Assembly (NCBI GenBank): GCA_964006375.1
Contig: OZ023265.1
Location: forward strand, 156,094,547-156,158,546
Source of the DNA: Tillus elongatus
Taxonomy: Eukaryota > Arthropoda > Insecta > Coleoptera > Cleridae
DNA length: 64,000 nt
Direction of reading: 5' to 3'
Below the pieces are notes generated by a model, which ran no database searches, had not been told where the DNA came from, and saw nothing but the letters and a program-made list of their open reading frames with translations. The position numbers and the translations under genes are program-made. Below, in pieces: positions 48,421-58,519 of this stretch (its first letter is position 1; every line of letters begins with the position of its first letter).

Positions 48421-48873
48421 GGGTTTTTAAAACTGTTTTGTGATGATTCGGTTTCTCCAAGTCAGCTTATACACATTTCTGTCGAAAAGGTTAAGCAGTT
48501 CAATCGATTTTTTGAGGGAATTTTTGTGTCTTCGAAAATAGTTAAGGTACTTTAAAGAACTTTGGTAGATACGTTTATGCTTTATAGAGACTATACTGTG
48601 CACCAAATCTCAAGTTGCTAACGTTATGGAAAATTCGGTTATTGTCATGATTTTTTTGTTTGCTTCGTCCGGAGGCCAATAAGGCTACAGTGTTGAGAGA
48701 TTTTGCTTGATTAACGAAATTAATTTAATTATATAGACCAAAAAACCTTATTTTGAGCTAAGAGGCCAAAGAGTAGATGCCAAAGCATTTAAAAAACGTT
48801 CTTTAACACACACACAAAAAAACACCAAAAATATTTATTTATTAATATATTCATATATAATATGATGAATAGG

Positions 48874-49030
<157 letters not shown>

Positions 49031-49084
49031 CGTGATGATTATTATCCTAACTAGGTCAGGCGACGGAAGATCTATCTATAGTAC

Positions 49085-49922
49085 CGTAACGTAATTGGGC
49101 TAAGTGTTCTTTGAATCTAATTCCAATCGATCTTTTTGTTTGTCCGACGTTCTTAAGATTACAATATTTGCAACTTATTTCATAAATTCCCGACATTTTG
49201 GCCGTTCTATCCTTGTCTTTTGGATTACTTAGCAAGTTATTTAAGGTTTTTTGTCGAAAATGTTAGCTGCAAGTTGACTTTTTTTAAAATGCTATCTAGA
49301 CCCCTCGTGATTCGAGGTTCAAATGGTAATCAAACAAAGTTTTTTCGGATTTCTCTCTGCTAAACGTCGTTGATTCCGTCAACATTTTCTTTGTTGTCTG
49401 TTTATTGAATAATTTTTCCACTAGGCAAGCACTGTATCCCTTATATTCGGCCACGTCCTTAATATAATTTAATTCTTTGGTATATGTACTTTTGTTTAAA
49501 GTAAAATTAATTAACCGGTTTACTAAAAAATTCAGACTGGCCATTTTTTGTTTGTTCGTATGATGTGGGTCGTTCGGAATGTAGCTTAGAATGGTGGTTG
49601 CCTTTCCATAGACATCGAATTCTAAAGTTTCTTTATTCTTGATAACTAGTACATCTGGAAAGGCTAATTTATTATTAATTTTTAATTCGTGGGTAAAATT
49701 TATCGAATCAAATTTATTGTTTAATTTGGCAATAAAATCTTCTATTCTGAAAATGTTTGTGTTAAGCACTGCGAAAATATCATCCACGTAACGAAACGAC
49801 AGTCTAAGGAAAATAACCACTTTCACTTTCAAGATCTGTTTCAAATCTGCTTATGAAAAGGTCCTGCAATAAATGGCGATAGCGGATTGCCTAGGAAAAA
49901 ATAATCAACAAACCGACAAGTT

Positions 49923-49925
<3 letters not shown>
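49085..49925 (-). pseudogene. Penelope-like element fragment D: RT 3' half and GIY-YIG endonuclease
   Basis: From 49925 downward: FFLGNPLSPFIAG (RT block), SFRYVDDIFAVLN (catalytic YVDD, both Asp present), LAFPDVLVIKNKETLEF, ATTILSYIPNDPHH, SLNFLVNRLINF and SACLVEKLFNKQT. The frame 49844-49296 stops at LESRGV. The protein continues shifted with NPKDKDRTAKMSGIYEISCK and NVGQTKRSIGIRFKEH. That is the GIY-YIG endonuclease with its GIY, the Arg of the KRSIGIR helix and the FKEH segment. It is bounded by (TA)n arrays on both sides. It is the best preserved Penelope piece here, with about three frame changes. Confidence 0.85.

Positions 49926-50006
<81 letters not shown>
49926..50006. repeat. (TA)n microsatellite 11
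   Basis: A TA array of about 80 bp between Penelope fragment D and a GGGTTCTAG-family foldback end. Confidence 0.97.
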
Positions 50007-50008
<2 letters not shown>

Positions 50009-50120
50009 CATAAAAATTTTAACTGACCCCAAATATGTGTTCTAGGGGGCCTAGTTAGTCCTTATGTGAAAAAAATAATTTCAAAATTCAAAAGTAGCCA
50101 TCTCATCATTGGTGATTTTT
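50007..50120 (+). repeat. GGGTTCTAG-family foldback end, copy 5
   Basis: ACATAAAAATTTTAACTGACC, CCAAATATGTGTTCTAGGGG and GCCTAGTTAGTCCTTATGTG match the arm at 44920-44990. It starts at the end of a (TA)n array. Confidence 0.6.
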
Positions 50121-50323
50121 TAAAGAAAATTCACTTTGCTTGCTGGCAAACCATGTTATAACTTGCACACGATCTCAATCAAAATTCCTAATTTCCATGC
50201 TCAAACTCCTGTAAATATAGATGCCGCATGTTGCTACACAGTCCAGCTTATGACTTGAGAATACACACGTTTACTTTCTTAAACACGAAGCCACAACAAC
50301 GCATAGTCGTTCATAGTTATATA

Positions 50324-50351
50324 CAGTTGATACAAGAAGTTGTCATTTTCT

Positions 50352-50436
<85 letters not shown>

Positions 50437-50925
50437 CCTGCCATACACAGCATTTGTGACAACCGATGGCACAATGTTGTTAATAGTTCACACATAAAGT
50501 TGTCATTTTCTTGATATATATTCACATTCATACACAGAACTTATGGCAACCGATGCCTCAATATTGTCATATAGTTTACACATAAAGTTTCCATTTTCTT
50601 AATATATATTTACATTACATACACATAATTTATGTCAACCGATGTCACAATGTTGTTAATAGTTCACACATAAAGTTGCCATTTTCTTGATATATATTCA
50701 CATTCATACACAGAACTTTTGGCAACCGATGTCACAATGTTGTTAATAGTTCACACATAAAGTTGCCATTTTCTTGATATATATTCACATTCATACACAG
50801 GACTTATGGCGACCGTTGCCACAATGTTGTTAATAGTTCACACATAAAGTTGCCATATTCTTGATATATATTCACACTCATCCACACAACTTATGGCAAC
50901 CGATGCCACAATGTTGTTGTATGCA
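50324..50925. repeat. 87-bp minisatellite, about six units
   Basis: Tandem units start at about 50330, 50491, 50581, 50667, 50754 and 50841, with CACATAAAGTTGCCATTTTC, TTGATATATATTCACATTC, ATACACAGAACTTATGGCAAC and ACAATGTTGTTAATAGTT in each. The period is 86-90 bp. Unit 1 is longer because its GATATATA has expanded into a 78-bp TA array. Confidence 0.9.
50355..50432. repeat. (TA)n microsatellite 12 inside minisatellite unit 1
   Basis: The array sits exactly where the other units have GATATATATTCAC, so it arose by expansion of an existing TATATATA, not by insertion. Confidence 0.92.
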
Positions 50926-51558
<633 letters not shown>

Positions 51559-52239
51559 GTGTGTGTGAAAATTTAGTGTGAATATTTGAAAGCACTCCTA
51601 GCATATTAAATTAAGAGGATCTCCATTTAATACGCCCTGCACGCTCGTGTTTGCCTACAGCCTAGACATGAATTGACAATGAGTTCTTTTCTGTCAGTCG
51701 GAAACGCTGAAAAATGCTGAAACGAGACCGCAACTGAAATTCAATATCGACAAATTATACTATGTAGCGCTTCCACAGAATTGATTATGAAAACTGCGTT
51801 AAAATTTTCATCAAAATATGACGTTATTCCGACCATGCATATTTCAGCTTATTTTATTGGAAATAGGATTATGTTAATTGTTTTGGAATAAAGAGGCAGT
51901 TCAATGCATATACATAATTTATCGTCGATTATATTGTTGAATGTTTTGTACAGTGATTGAAAAGTTTAATTTTGCATAGACAGTGTATGCTGGTAGTTTG
52001 TGTTTATAAATTGTGGATTATATTTTATGAGCAAAGTCGACATTTTCCATTACCTGCTTTTCTTCGCAATTCGCATGGCTGTATGACCATAGCTGCCAAT
52101 GGCATTTCTTTTTGTAAAACAGTCCATGATAAGCGATATCATGGATATAATTAATTTTTGTGCAACATAATAGGTTCATTATTTTTTGAATAGCGTATAC
52201 CCGAAGTATACCCGTTGATAGAGCAATCGAAAGCTTGTT

Positions 52240-52268
52240 GCTCTTAAGCCGGCCATACACGTACCGGC
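52240..52268 (+). repeat. Harbinger-like element, left piece before the hAT insertion
   Basis: TTAAGCCGGCCATACACGTACCGGC. The sequence resumes at 53811 with GTACCGGCCAACCTGTCAG. GTACCGGC is duplicated on both sides of the hAT element. Confidence 0.55.
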
Positions 52269-52983
52269 TAGTGATGGGTCGTTATTTAACTGTCAGCTAT
52301 TTTTAAAGGGTTACCGAGCCGTAACGGTAGCCACCAGTTATGGATTTATAAAAATATCAGCTTAAAAAATAACGCTTTTTACACTAAACTAGATTTCGGA
52401 GTCGTGTCTGTTTCAGTTCTACTGCAACTAGTTCGGCTTCGATGAATAAACATCGGTTTTCATCGGCAACTGTTTATTTAGCTATTTAACGGGATGAATA
52501 GCCTTGAGATTGGGAATGCTAAACACGTTATTTATACTGTGTGCTAGCTCTCGCTAACAGCTTTAGGAACGTAGGATTTTCGGTACAATAAAACGGTTTA
52601 ATTTTAACTTTAACCGGTTGTTGATGGTGATACGGCATACGGACACTACTACACAGAGTTATTCTGTTAAATTAAGAAGCTGTTATTTTTGAAACAGTTG
52701 AGTTTCCCACTAGTATGTAAAGCCAAATATTTAATAATAAAAATGTTGGGTGAAAAGATGAATTTCTGTAAAAACGTGTTATTACTTTCACTATAGACAA
52801 CGCAAAATAGGGTTATTTCACGTGAAATTAAAGTACTTATTTATTTAAATTTATATACATTACCTAAGAAAACAGTTAACACGTCATTTTCGTTTGTCTG
52901 ATAATAGTTATCAAATTGATTAAAAAAATATAATGATACAACATTTTTTAATATCTATATACATTTCAATATAAAAAATTAAC

Positions 52984-52987
<4 letters not shown>

Positions 52988-53061
<74 letters not shown>
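52988..53061. repeat. (TA)n microsatellite 14
   Basis: A TA array of about 74 bp inside the hAT element, ending exactly at the CAGGCTGATTC terminus of the MITE. Confidence 0.95.
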
Positions 53062-53064
<3 letters not shown>

Positions 53065-53328
53065 GCTGATTCTTTGGCGAAAAATAAGGGGTGTCTTTTT
53101 ATTAAGTTTTTCTTGAAACCCCTTCTCCTCCAAGTTACAGCCCTTTGAAATTTTTGAAACTAATTTTAAAACAACGAATATTAAAATAAGTAAATAAACA
53201 ATTAATACTATATATCTTCCAATTTTTTTTAAAACTCAAACTCAATTTTTTATACGGTTTCTTTATTTTATATATTTATAAATTTTATTAGCTGCGTTAT
53301 GTTATGGAGTTCTTAGAATCACTCCCTG
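53062..53328. mobile_element. Mariner-type MITE inside the hAT element
   Basis: About 267 bp, from CAGGCTGATTCTTTGGCG to AGAATCACTCCCTG. The inner and outer ends match in inverted orientation over about 14 bp. TA precedes the left end and TGTA follows the right. The long AAGGGGTGTC text gives no coding frame. Confidence 0.45.
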
Positions 53329-53810
53329 TGTAGCAATAAAAGTTCTAACGTCTAACGCCCCAAGGCGTGATAAATAATGATATTTATTGATTCTTGCTGT
53401 GGCATTGAAATTTACGTAAAGACCCTGATAAAATAAATTTCTGAGAAATGACTAGTTTATAATTCCTAAAACATCTAAGTAAATTCTTATAGAAGACTCC
53501 TTTCTGATTTCTAAAAGTTTCACTTCAGAGTGGCAAAAGATTTACGACACGCTTATTATAATTTCTTAACCCTTTGTTTCCTTTTCATATCGACAAAATT
53601 TGAGATTTATACACTACGTGAAATAACGGGGCAAAAATACAATGCATTTATACTAGTGTGCTCGCTCTCGCTCACAGCTTTGGGAATGTAGGATACTATC
53701 GATCGACTATCCAGTTTAAAATAACTGAAGCCGTTATTTCCAACGGTTATTATTAAACAACGTTAACGGCTTCAACTGTTAACAGAAAATAACTGTTTTT
53801 CCCATCACTA

Positions 53811-54094
53811 GTACCGGCCAACCTGTCAGTTACGCATGAACTGTTCACCGGATACCGGCAGCCTGTTGAACTGAAATCTCCATACACGTACCGACAAGCC
53901 GTATGACACCATCAGTTGAATCTAGGCCTTGGCAAGCATCTTCTGTAAGTCGAAATTTACTTATTTTAATTTGTACTTTTAAATAATGTTCCCCAATGAT
54001 GAAGATGCTCGTGCGATTTCCGCATTATTGGCCGTTTAAGAGGCAAATAAAAAAACGGAGAAAAAACGTGTAGTGTGGTGCAAAAGGTGGTTGC
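53811..54094 (+). pseudogene. Harbinger-like remnant with a transposase-like N-terminus
   Basis: After the hAT element the host repeat continues: CAACCTGTCAGTTACGC, CCATACACGTACCGACAAGC, and from about 53988 a frame MFPNDEDARAISALLAV followed by a stop and then KKRVVWCKRWLL. An acidic start, a run of Ala/Leu and a basic W-x-x-x-W segment resemble the N-terminus of Harbinger transposases, by memory only. It is cut short at 54094. Confidence 0.4.
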
Positions 54095-54323
54095 TCAATA
54101 TTACTGTTATTATACAAGATACGAGAAACAATTATATACGTTAATTATAGTGGGTCTTGTGCTACATCTCAAAAAATTATTCTGACAATCACTGGTGGCC
54201 CATAAGTCGTTGACGATGCAAATTTTCACTTTTAAATCAAACACCTCTTATATTATTGCATTTTTGCACTTTCCATCGAGTAATGCGTTTGTTTTTGAGT
54301 TGCTACATTGTTTCTACTATATA
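54095..54323 (+). repeat. Composite inverted-repeat element, copy 4, truncated
   Basis: TTATTATACAAGATACGAG, GGGTCTTGTGCTACATC, CTGGTGGCCCATAAGTCG and TTGTTTCTACTATA follow the order of copies 1 and 3. The copy stops where element F begins and does not resume on the far side. Confidence 0.6.
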
Positions 54324-56250
54324 GGCTGGCGCATTGAAAACGAAACAGACCGATTTTCGTCCAGAGAATTTTTTTTTAAGAAACGCTGAAACACGTCAAT
54401 TTTAATATTGACGGACACATGTTTTGACATAAAACTCAACTTTGTCACATCAACCCCTTAAGGGTGGTGATAACAACCTTTATATTTTAAATAGGGAACC
54501 TGGGTCAAATGTTACATCATTTGAAAGCCCTTTCTTTTCTGAATTCAGCACATAATATTTTTTGGAAGTCTTATCAACTCGTTTAAATGTTATTCAGAGT
54601 TGAAGATGCAAAAACGCATTTCACTCATTCCGATAAGAAATGTGCTGATAGTCGATGTTTTGTTGGTCTGTAAACAAAAAATTGACTATCAGAACACTTC
54701 TTATCGGAATGAGAGAAATGCGGCTTGTTATTTGAGTTTATCGGTCGGTTTGATACTTGATAGTACTACCGAAAATTAATTTCACAATGGTGTATTCTGT
54801 AGAAGAAAGAGTTGAAATAATTACTCTTTTTTTCAAAAACGATGACTGTGCCAACCGTACCGCAAATTTGTTTAATGAACTACATCCGAACAGACATGTT
54901 AACAGAAAATACATTTTGGAGTTAGTTGCAAAGTTTCGACAAAGTGGTTCAGTAGCCAACAAAAAACGGGATTCTGTACGTGAATTTCTGGTTAGAAATG
55001 AGACTACTGAGATTGAAGTTATAGGACAAATTGCTGCAGACCCAACTTTGAGCACGAGAAAATTGGCAACTGTTCCAAACATCAAAAGAAGGACTATTCA
55101 GCGAATATTGAAGCATCATAGATTTCACCCGTATAAAATTCATTTTGTACAACAACTGATTGAAGATGATTTTGATCGGCGGCTGGAGCTTTGTGAAGCT
55201 ATGACTGCACGAATAGCTGACAACGGGAACTTTCTGTTCAATATCTGTTTTTCAGACGAGTGTACGTTTTTATTAAACTCTACAGTCAATCGTCATAATT
55301 GTCGTTATTGGGCAGATAATAATCCAAGAAATTTTCACGAAGTGCACAGTCAAACTCTACAGAAATTGAATGTCTGGACTGGTATTTTTGGAGACCGTTT
55401 AATCGGACCAATTTTTCTTAAGGGCAATTTGAGTGGCAAAACGTATTTGGAGTTACTAGAAGATATCGTCTACCCTCTACTAATTGACATTGTTGAAAAT
55501 TATGCTCGCTATCAAGAAAATCAATTAGTGTTTCAAAAAGATGAAGCTCCTCCGCATTTTTCACAACGCGTTAGGGAGTTTTTGAACAGAGAGTTTCCAG
55601 AGCAATGGATTGGGCGTAGAGGTGCTATTGAGTGTCCCCTATATCGCCGGATTTAACTACTTTAGACTTTTTTCTATGGGGCCATTTAAAGAGTAGAATT
55701 TTCGCAAGAGAACCGGAGTCTCTGGAAGAATTACGACGACGCATTGTTGAAGAATGCCGTCTGATAACTCCACAAATGCTCCAGAATGTCAGAGTTCGTT
55801 TGGAACAAAATTTGTACTTTTGTATGGAAGCTAGTGTTCAACAATTTAAACACTTACTTAACTGAATAAACATTTTTGAACGTTTGGTTTTGTTTTTTAG
55901 TTTTTTTTAACGAAAAATTGACTAATTAGCGCATTTCTTATCACAATGAATGAAATGCGTTCTTGCAACTTCAACTGTGAATAATTTTTAAACGAGTTGA
56001 TAAAACTTCCAAAAAAATTAGTGTGCTGAATTCAAAAAAGAAAGAGATTTCAAATGATGTAACACTCAACCCATGTTCCCTATTTAAAATATAAGGGTTG
56101 TTACAACCACATTTAATTGTATGATGTGACAAAGTTGAGTTTTATGTCAAAACATGTCTCCCTCAATATTAAAATTGACGTGTTTCAGCGTTTCTTAAAA
56201 AAATATTTTCTGGACGCAACTCGGTCTGTTTCGTTTTCAATGCGCCAGCC
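54324..56250 (+). mobile_element. Mariner-like element F with about 330-bp TIRs
   Basis: The left end GGCTGGCGCATTGAAAACG and the right end CGTTTTCAATGCGCCAGCC are an exact inverted pair. The arms run to about 54650 and from about 55915 (with CGTCAATTTTAATATTGA and ACCCCTTAAGGGTGGTGAT on the left). It is the same subfamily as element C but better preserved. The right end lies about 275 bp from the YDIWG exon of the cyclase. Confidence 0.9.
54787..55865 (+). pseudogene. Mariner-type transposase of element F, one frameshift
   Basis: The start is taken at ATG 54787 (MVYSVEERVEIITLF); an upstream Met at 54757 lies in leader sequence. The helix-turn-helix comes first, followed by KLATVPNIKRRTIQRIL. 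The catalytic parts are CFSDECTF (first Asp), FQKDEAPPHF (second Asp) and, after a one-base loss near 55633 compared with copy C, SPDLTTLDFFLWG (third Asp). The corrected spacing is 36 residues. The C-terminus ends EASVQQFKHLLN. The frameshift is the only break, about 360 residues in all. Confidence 0.88.
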
Positions 56251-56525
56251 GGTATATATGTCTGTATAGTCATGCAACTGAATATATAGCGCTACAATAA
56301 TATTTAGTACATGTAAAATCTAATGATCTAATCAACTTAATCTAGCATAAAAAAAGTGATACAGCATAACAAGCGACGAAGAATGTTCAAATGGAAAATA
56401 ACCTTAGGCATTTACATTTGAGGCAAAGCAGAGATAAATAATAAACCTGCGAGCTAAGCAATTTTATTCAAATACTAAAACACCTATTTCTCATGCATTT
56501 CATATTATAAATTATTTCGCGTTAC

Positions 56526-56774
56526 CTGTATACAGCCAGCTTTTCCAGTACTTTCCATCCTGGACGCAACATTGACCGTATTGCCCCATATATCGTAATG
56601 GGGCTTCCTTGCTCCTATAACTCCGGCGGTGATCGGACCGTGATTAATGCCCACTTTCAATACAAAGTGATTGAAGCTCTGTTCGTTGATACTGTGCAAG
56701 GCCTTCTTTAATTCCATGGCAAATTCTACCAGTAAAGCCAAATGAGCCCATCTTACAGTGATTGGGTCATAGTA
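56526..56774 (-). CDS. Adenylyl cyclase C2 domain exon ([13 protein letters not shown] core)
   Basis: This 249-bp exon encodes 83 residues from [15 protein letters not shown] to AGCIQ. It contains [24 protein letters not shown] followed by [13 protein letters not shown]. In this family the Asp of YDIWG selects adenine, and the Asn and Arg of NTVNVASR stabilise the transition state; all three are present. The acceptor is TTCGCAG before TAC TAT GAC, and the donor is CAG followed by GTAACG. Both ends are phase 0 and join directly to the neighbouring exons. The wording INEQSFNHF before the core is the best pointer to an AC3-type enzyme. There is no frameshift or stop. A mariner-like element ends only about 275 bp away on the 3' side, inside the intron. 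Confidence 0.95.
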
Positions 56775-56952
56775 CTGCGAATGGAAATCATTTACTAATT
56801 AATTTATTCGACGTTATTTCGGATTTTCATCTTATTCATAATAAATGTGCGTGTGTGTGTGTGTGTTTGTAGGGGAATGCATAATAAATAACGGAAGAAA
56901 TGCATAAAGGACTTTCAAGGTAATAACATTTTTACGAGATGTGCAATAATTT

Positions 56953-58420
56953 CTAAAACCTTAAGCATATACTTGTTCTCCCGCACACAGTGCAAATACT
57001 ATGACTTACCCTCAGTTCTTCCGAATAAACATCTGCCCCCGTCCCACGCTCCCAGCCGGATCCGTCCGTGAACCAGACGAGTGCGTTCCGTGGTATGCCC
57101 GGCGTCTCCTCCCGCCATGCCACGCGGTCGGGGATTTCCACTGTAAAGTTGTTTTCCCTGCAGATTCGCGGACTCTCGAAGTCTGACCTCATTTCAAGAA
57201 TAGGCTCCTTCACGATTTCCTGACTTTTGCAGTGGCCCCTGAAGCCTGGGTTGATCTTCAGTCTTCCATTTCAGGTTAGTCTGTATAGTCCTAGCCTGGC
57301 CTCCCCCATCATAACTAAGTGTAGTGGGGGGGGGCAGATCCAGCAACACCTCCATGGCGGCTGTTGTGGTCGAAGACATGGCCCCTGTGATGCCTAGGCA
57401 AGCCATCCTTTGGCCCTTGCCTAGTTTTTGGTTGGCACTAGATTGTGTCAGCTTAGGCCACCATACTAGTGCGGCGTATGTTAACGATGGTCTGACCACC
57501 CTTGTGTACAGCCAGTGGGCCATACTAGGTCTTAGTCTCCACGTTTTTCCATATAGGCGCCTAGTGACGGCTAAGGTCAAGAGTGCCTTACGCAGTATTT
57601 TTTCAACGTGACCATGCCAGGTTAGTATAGGGTCCAATACCACCCCAAGGTATTTTACCTCCCTGGACACTGGAAAGGTCCTACCGTATAGAGTGAGAGT
57701 TCTGTGGCTCTCCCACTTCCTCCTCCTCGTAAACGGTATGACGGTTGCTAACCCCGAGCTCTTGACCAACAGTCCACCACTTTCAGTGCTGTCTGCATAC
57801 GCTCCCACACTGACTGTCTAAACTTTCCTCGGACTATGATGACGATGTCGTCCGCATAGCCCTGTACATCATACCACCCTCCCGAGAGCCTCCCCAGTAA
57901 GCTGTACACGACTAGACACCAGAGCATGGGAGACAGAACGCTCCGCTGCTGACACCCCGCCGAGACCTCCGCCAGCAGAGTCTCTCACGCGAGTGAGATG
58001 GACACCGCCCTATCCTTGAGCATGGAGCCGATCCACCTGCAGCAGGTCTCCTCTATTCCACGCTCCCTGACAGCTGCAAGAACCGATCCGAATGAGGTGC
58101 GCCACCTCCCTGTTCTCCAGCGTATTCTCCAGTTTCAGAAATAGTTGCTGCAGTGCTGTTTCTGTTATGACTCCTGCTCTGTATGCATATTGTCCGCAGT
58201 GTAGGGGATATGCTTTCAGTACACCGCTCCTAATGTGCCGATCGAGTAGTTTTTCCATTGATTTTAGCAAGAAGGACATGAAACTTTTTGGCCTCAAGGA
58301 CTTTTCCTGGCCTGTTGGACGCCCAGGTTTAGGAATGAATACAACGCTGGCCAGTCTCCATGCCCTCTTAATGTACCCCAGAGCCAGACTGGCCCTTATA
58401 ATGAGGATAGCGCCGGCGCC

Positions 58421-58422
<2 letters not shown>
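56953..58422 (-). pseudogene. I-clade-like LINE, RT and RNase H part (split by element G)
   Basis: A minus-strand LINE read from 58422 downward: [54 protein letters not shown], then LWCLVVYSLLGRL and the catalytic QGYADDIVIIV near 57850. 57808-57194 continues KYLGVVLDPILTWHGHVEK. 57213-56953 carries the RNase H start, ALVWFTDGSGWERGTGAD, where the first catalytic Asp is visible. The rest of RNase H is missing. Several frameshifts. The upstream part is at 60584-61034. Confidence 0.8.

Positions 58423-58516
<94 letters not shown>
58423..58516. repeat. (TA)n microsatellite 15
   Basis: A TA array of about 94 bp lying directly against the left TA of young element G, inside the LINE coding sequence. 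Confidence 0.97.

Positions 58517-58519
<3 letters not shown>

Larger units (their letters stand above)
48276..48462. repeat. Long palindrome carrying two hammerhead-like motifs
   Basis: Arms of about 88 bp face each other around about 48367. The outer parts read CTTGGAGAACGCGAATCACC on the left and the inverse of GATTCGGTTTCTCCAAG on the right. The inner 57 bp of each arm differ at only three positions. Each arm contains a hammerhead-like core, 48350-48316 on the minus strand and 48386-48420 on the plus strand. Confidence 0.85.
52269..53810. mobile_element. Non-autonomous hAT element with 8-bp target duplication
   Basis: 1,542 bp with terminal inverted repeats TAGTGATGGG and CCCATCACTA and an exact 8-bp duplication GTACCGGC (52261-52268 and 53811-53818), the hAT hallmark. 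Subterminal AACGGTT and GTTATTT motifs occur in both ends. There is no transposase ORF, so it needs an enzyme from elsewhere. It contains a (TA)n array and a smaller MITE, both later additions or expansions. Confidence 0.85.

Noticed and set aside
50324..50925. CRISPR-like array
   Set aside because: The units are contiguous 87-bp repeats without unique spacers, and the genome is eukaryotic.
53062..53328. Part of the hAT element proper
   Set aside because: The CAGGCTGATTC end next to TA and the inverted AGAATCACTCCCTG fit a separate TA-inserting MITE better, though proof needs other hAT copies.
57001..57186. Plus-strand open frame opposite the RNase H region (also 57324-57611 and 58092-58562)
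   Set aside because: Shadow frames of the minus-strand LINE; the minus strand has the recognisable motifs.
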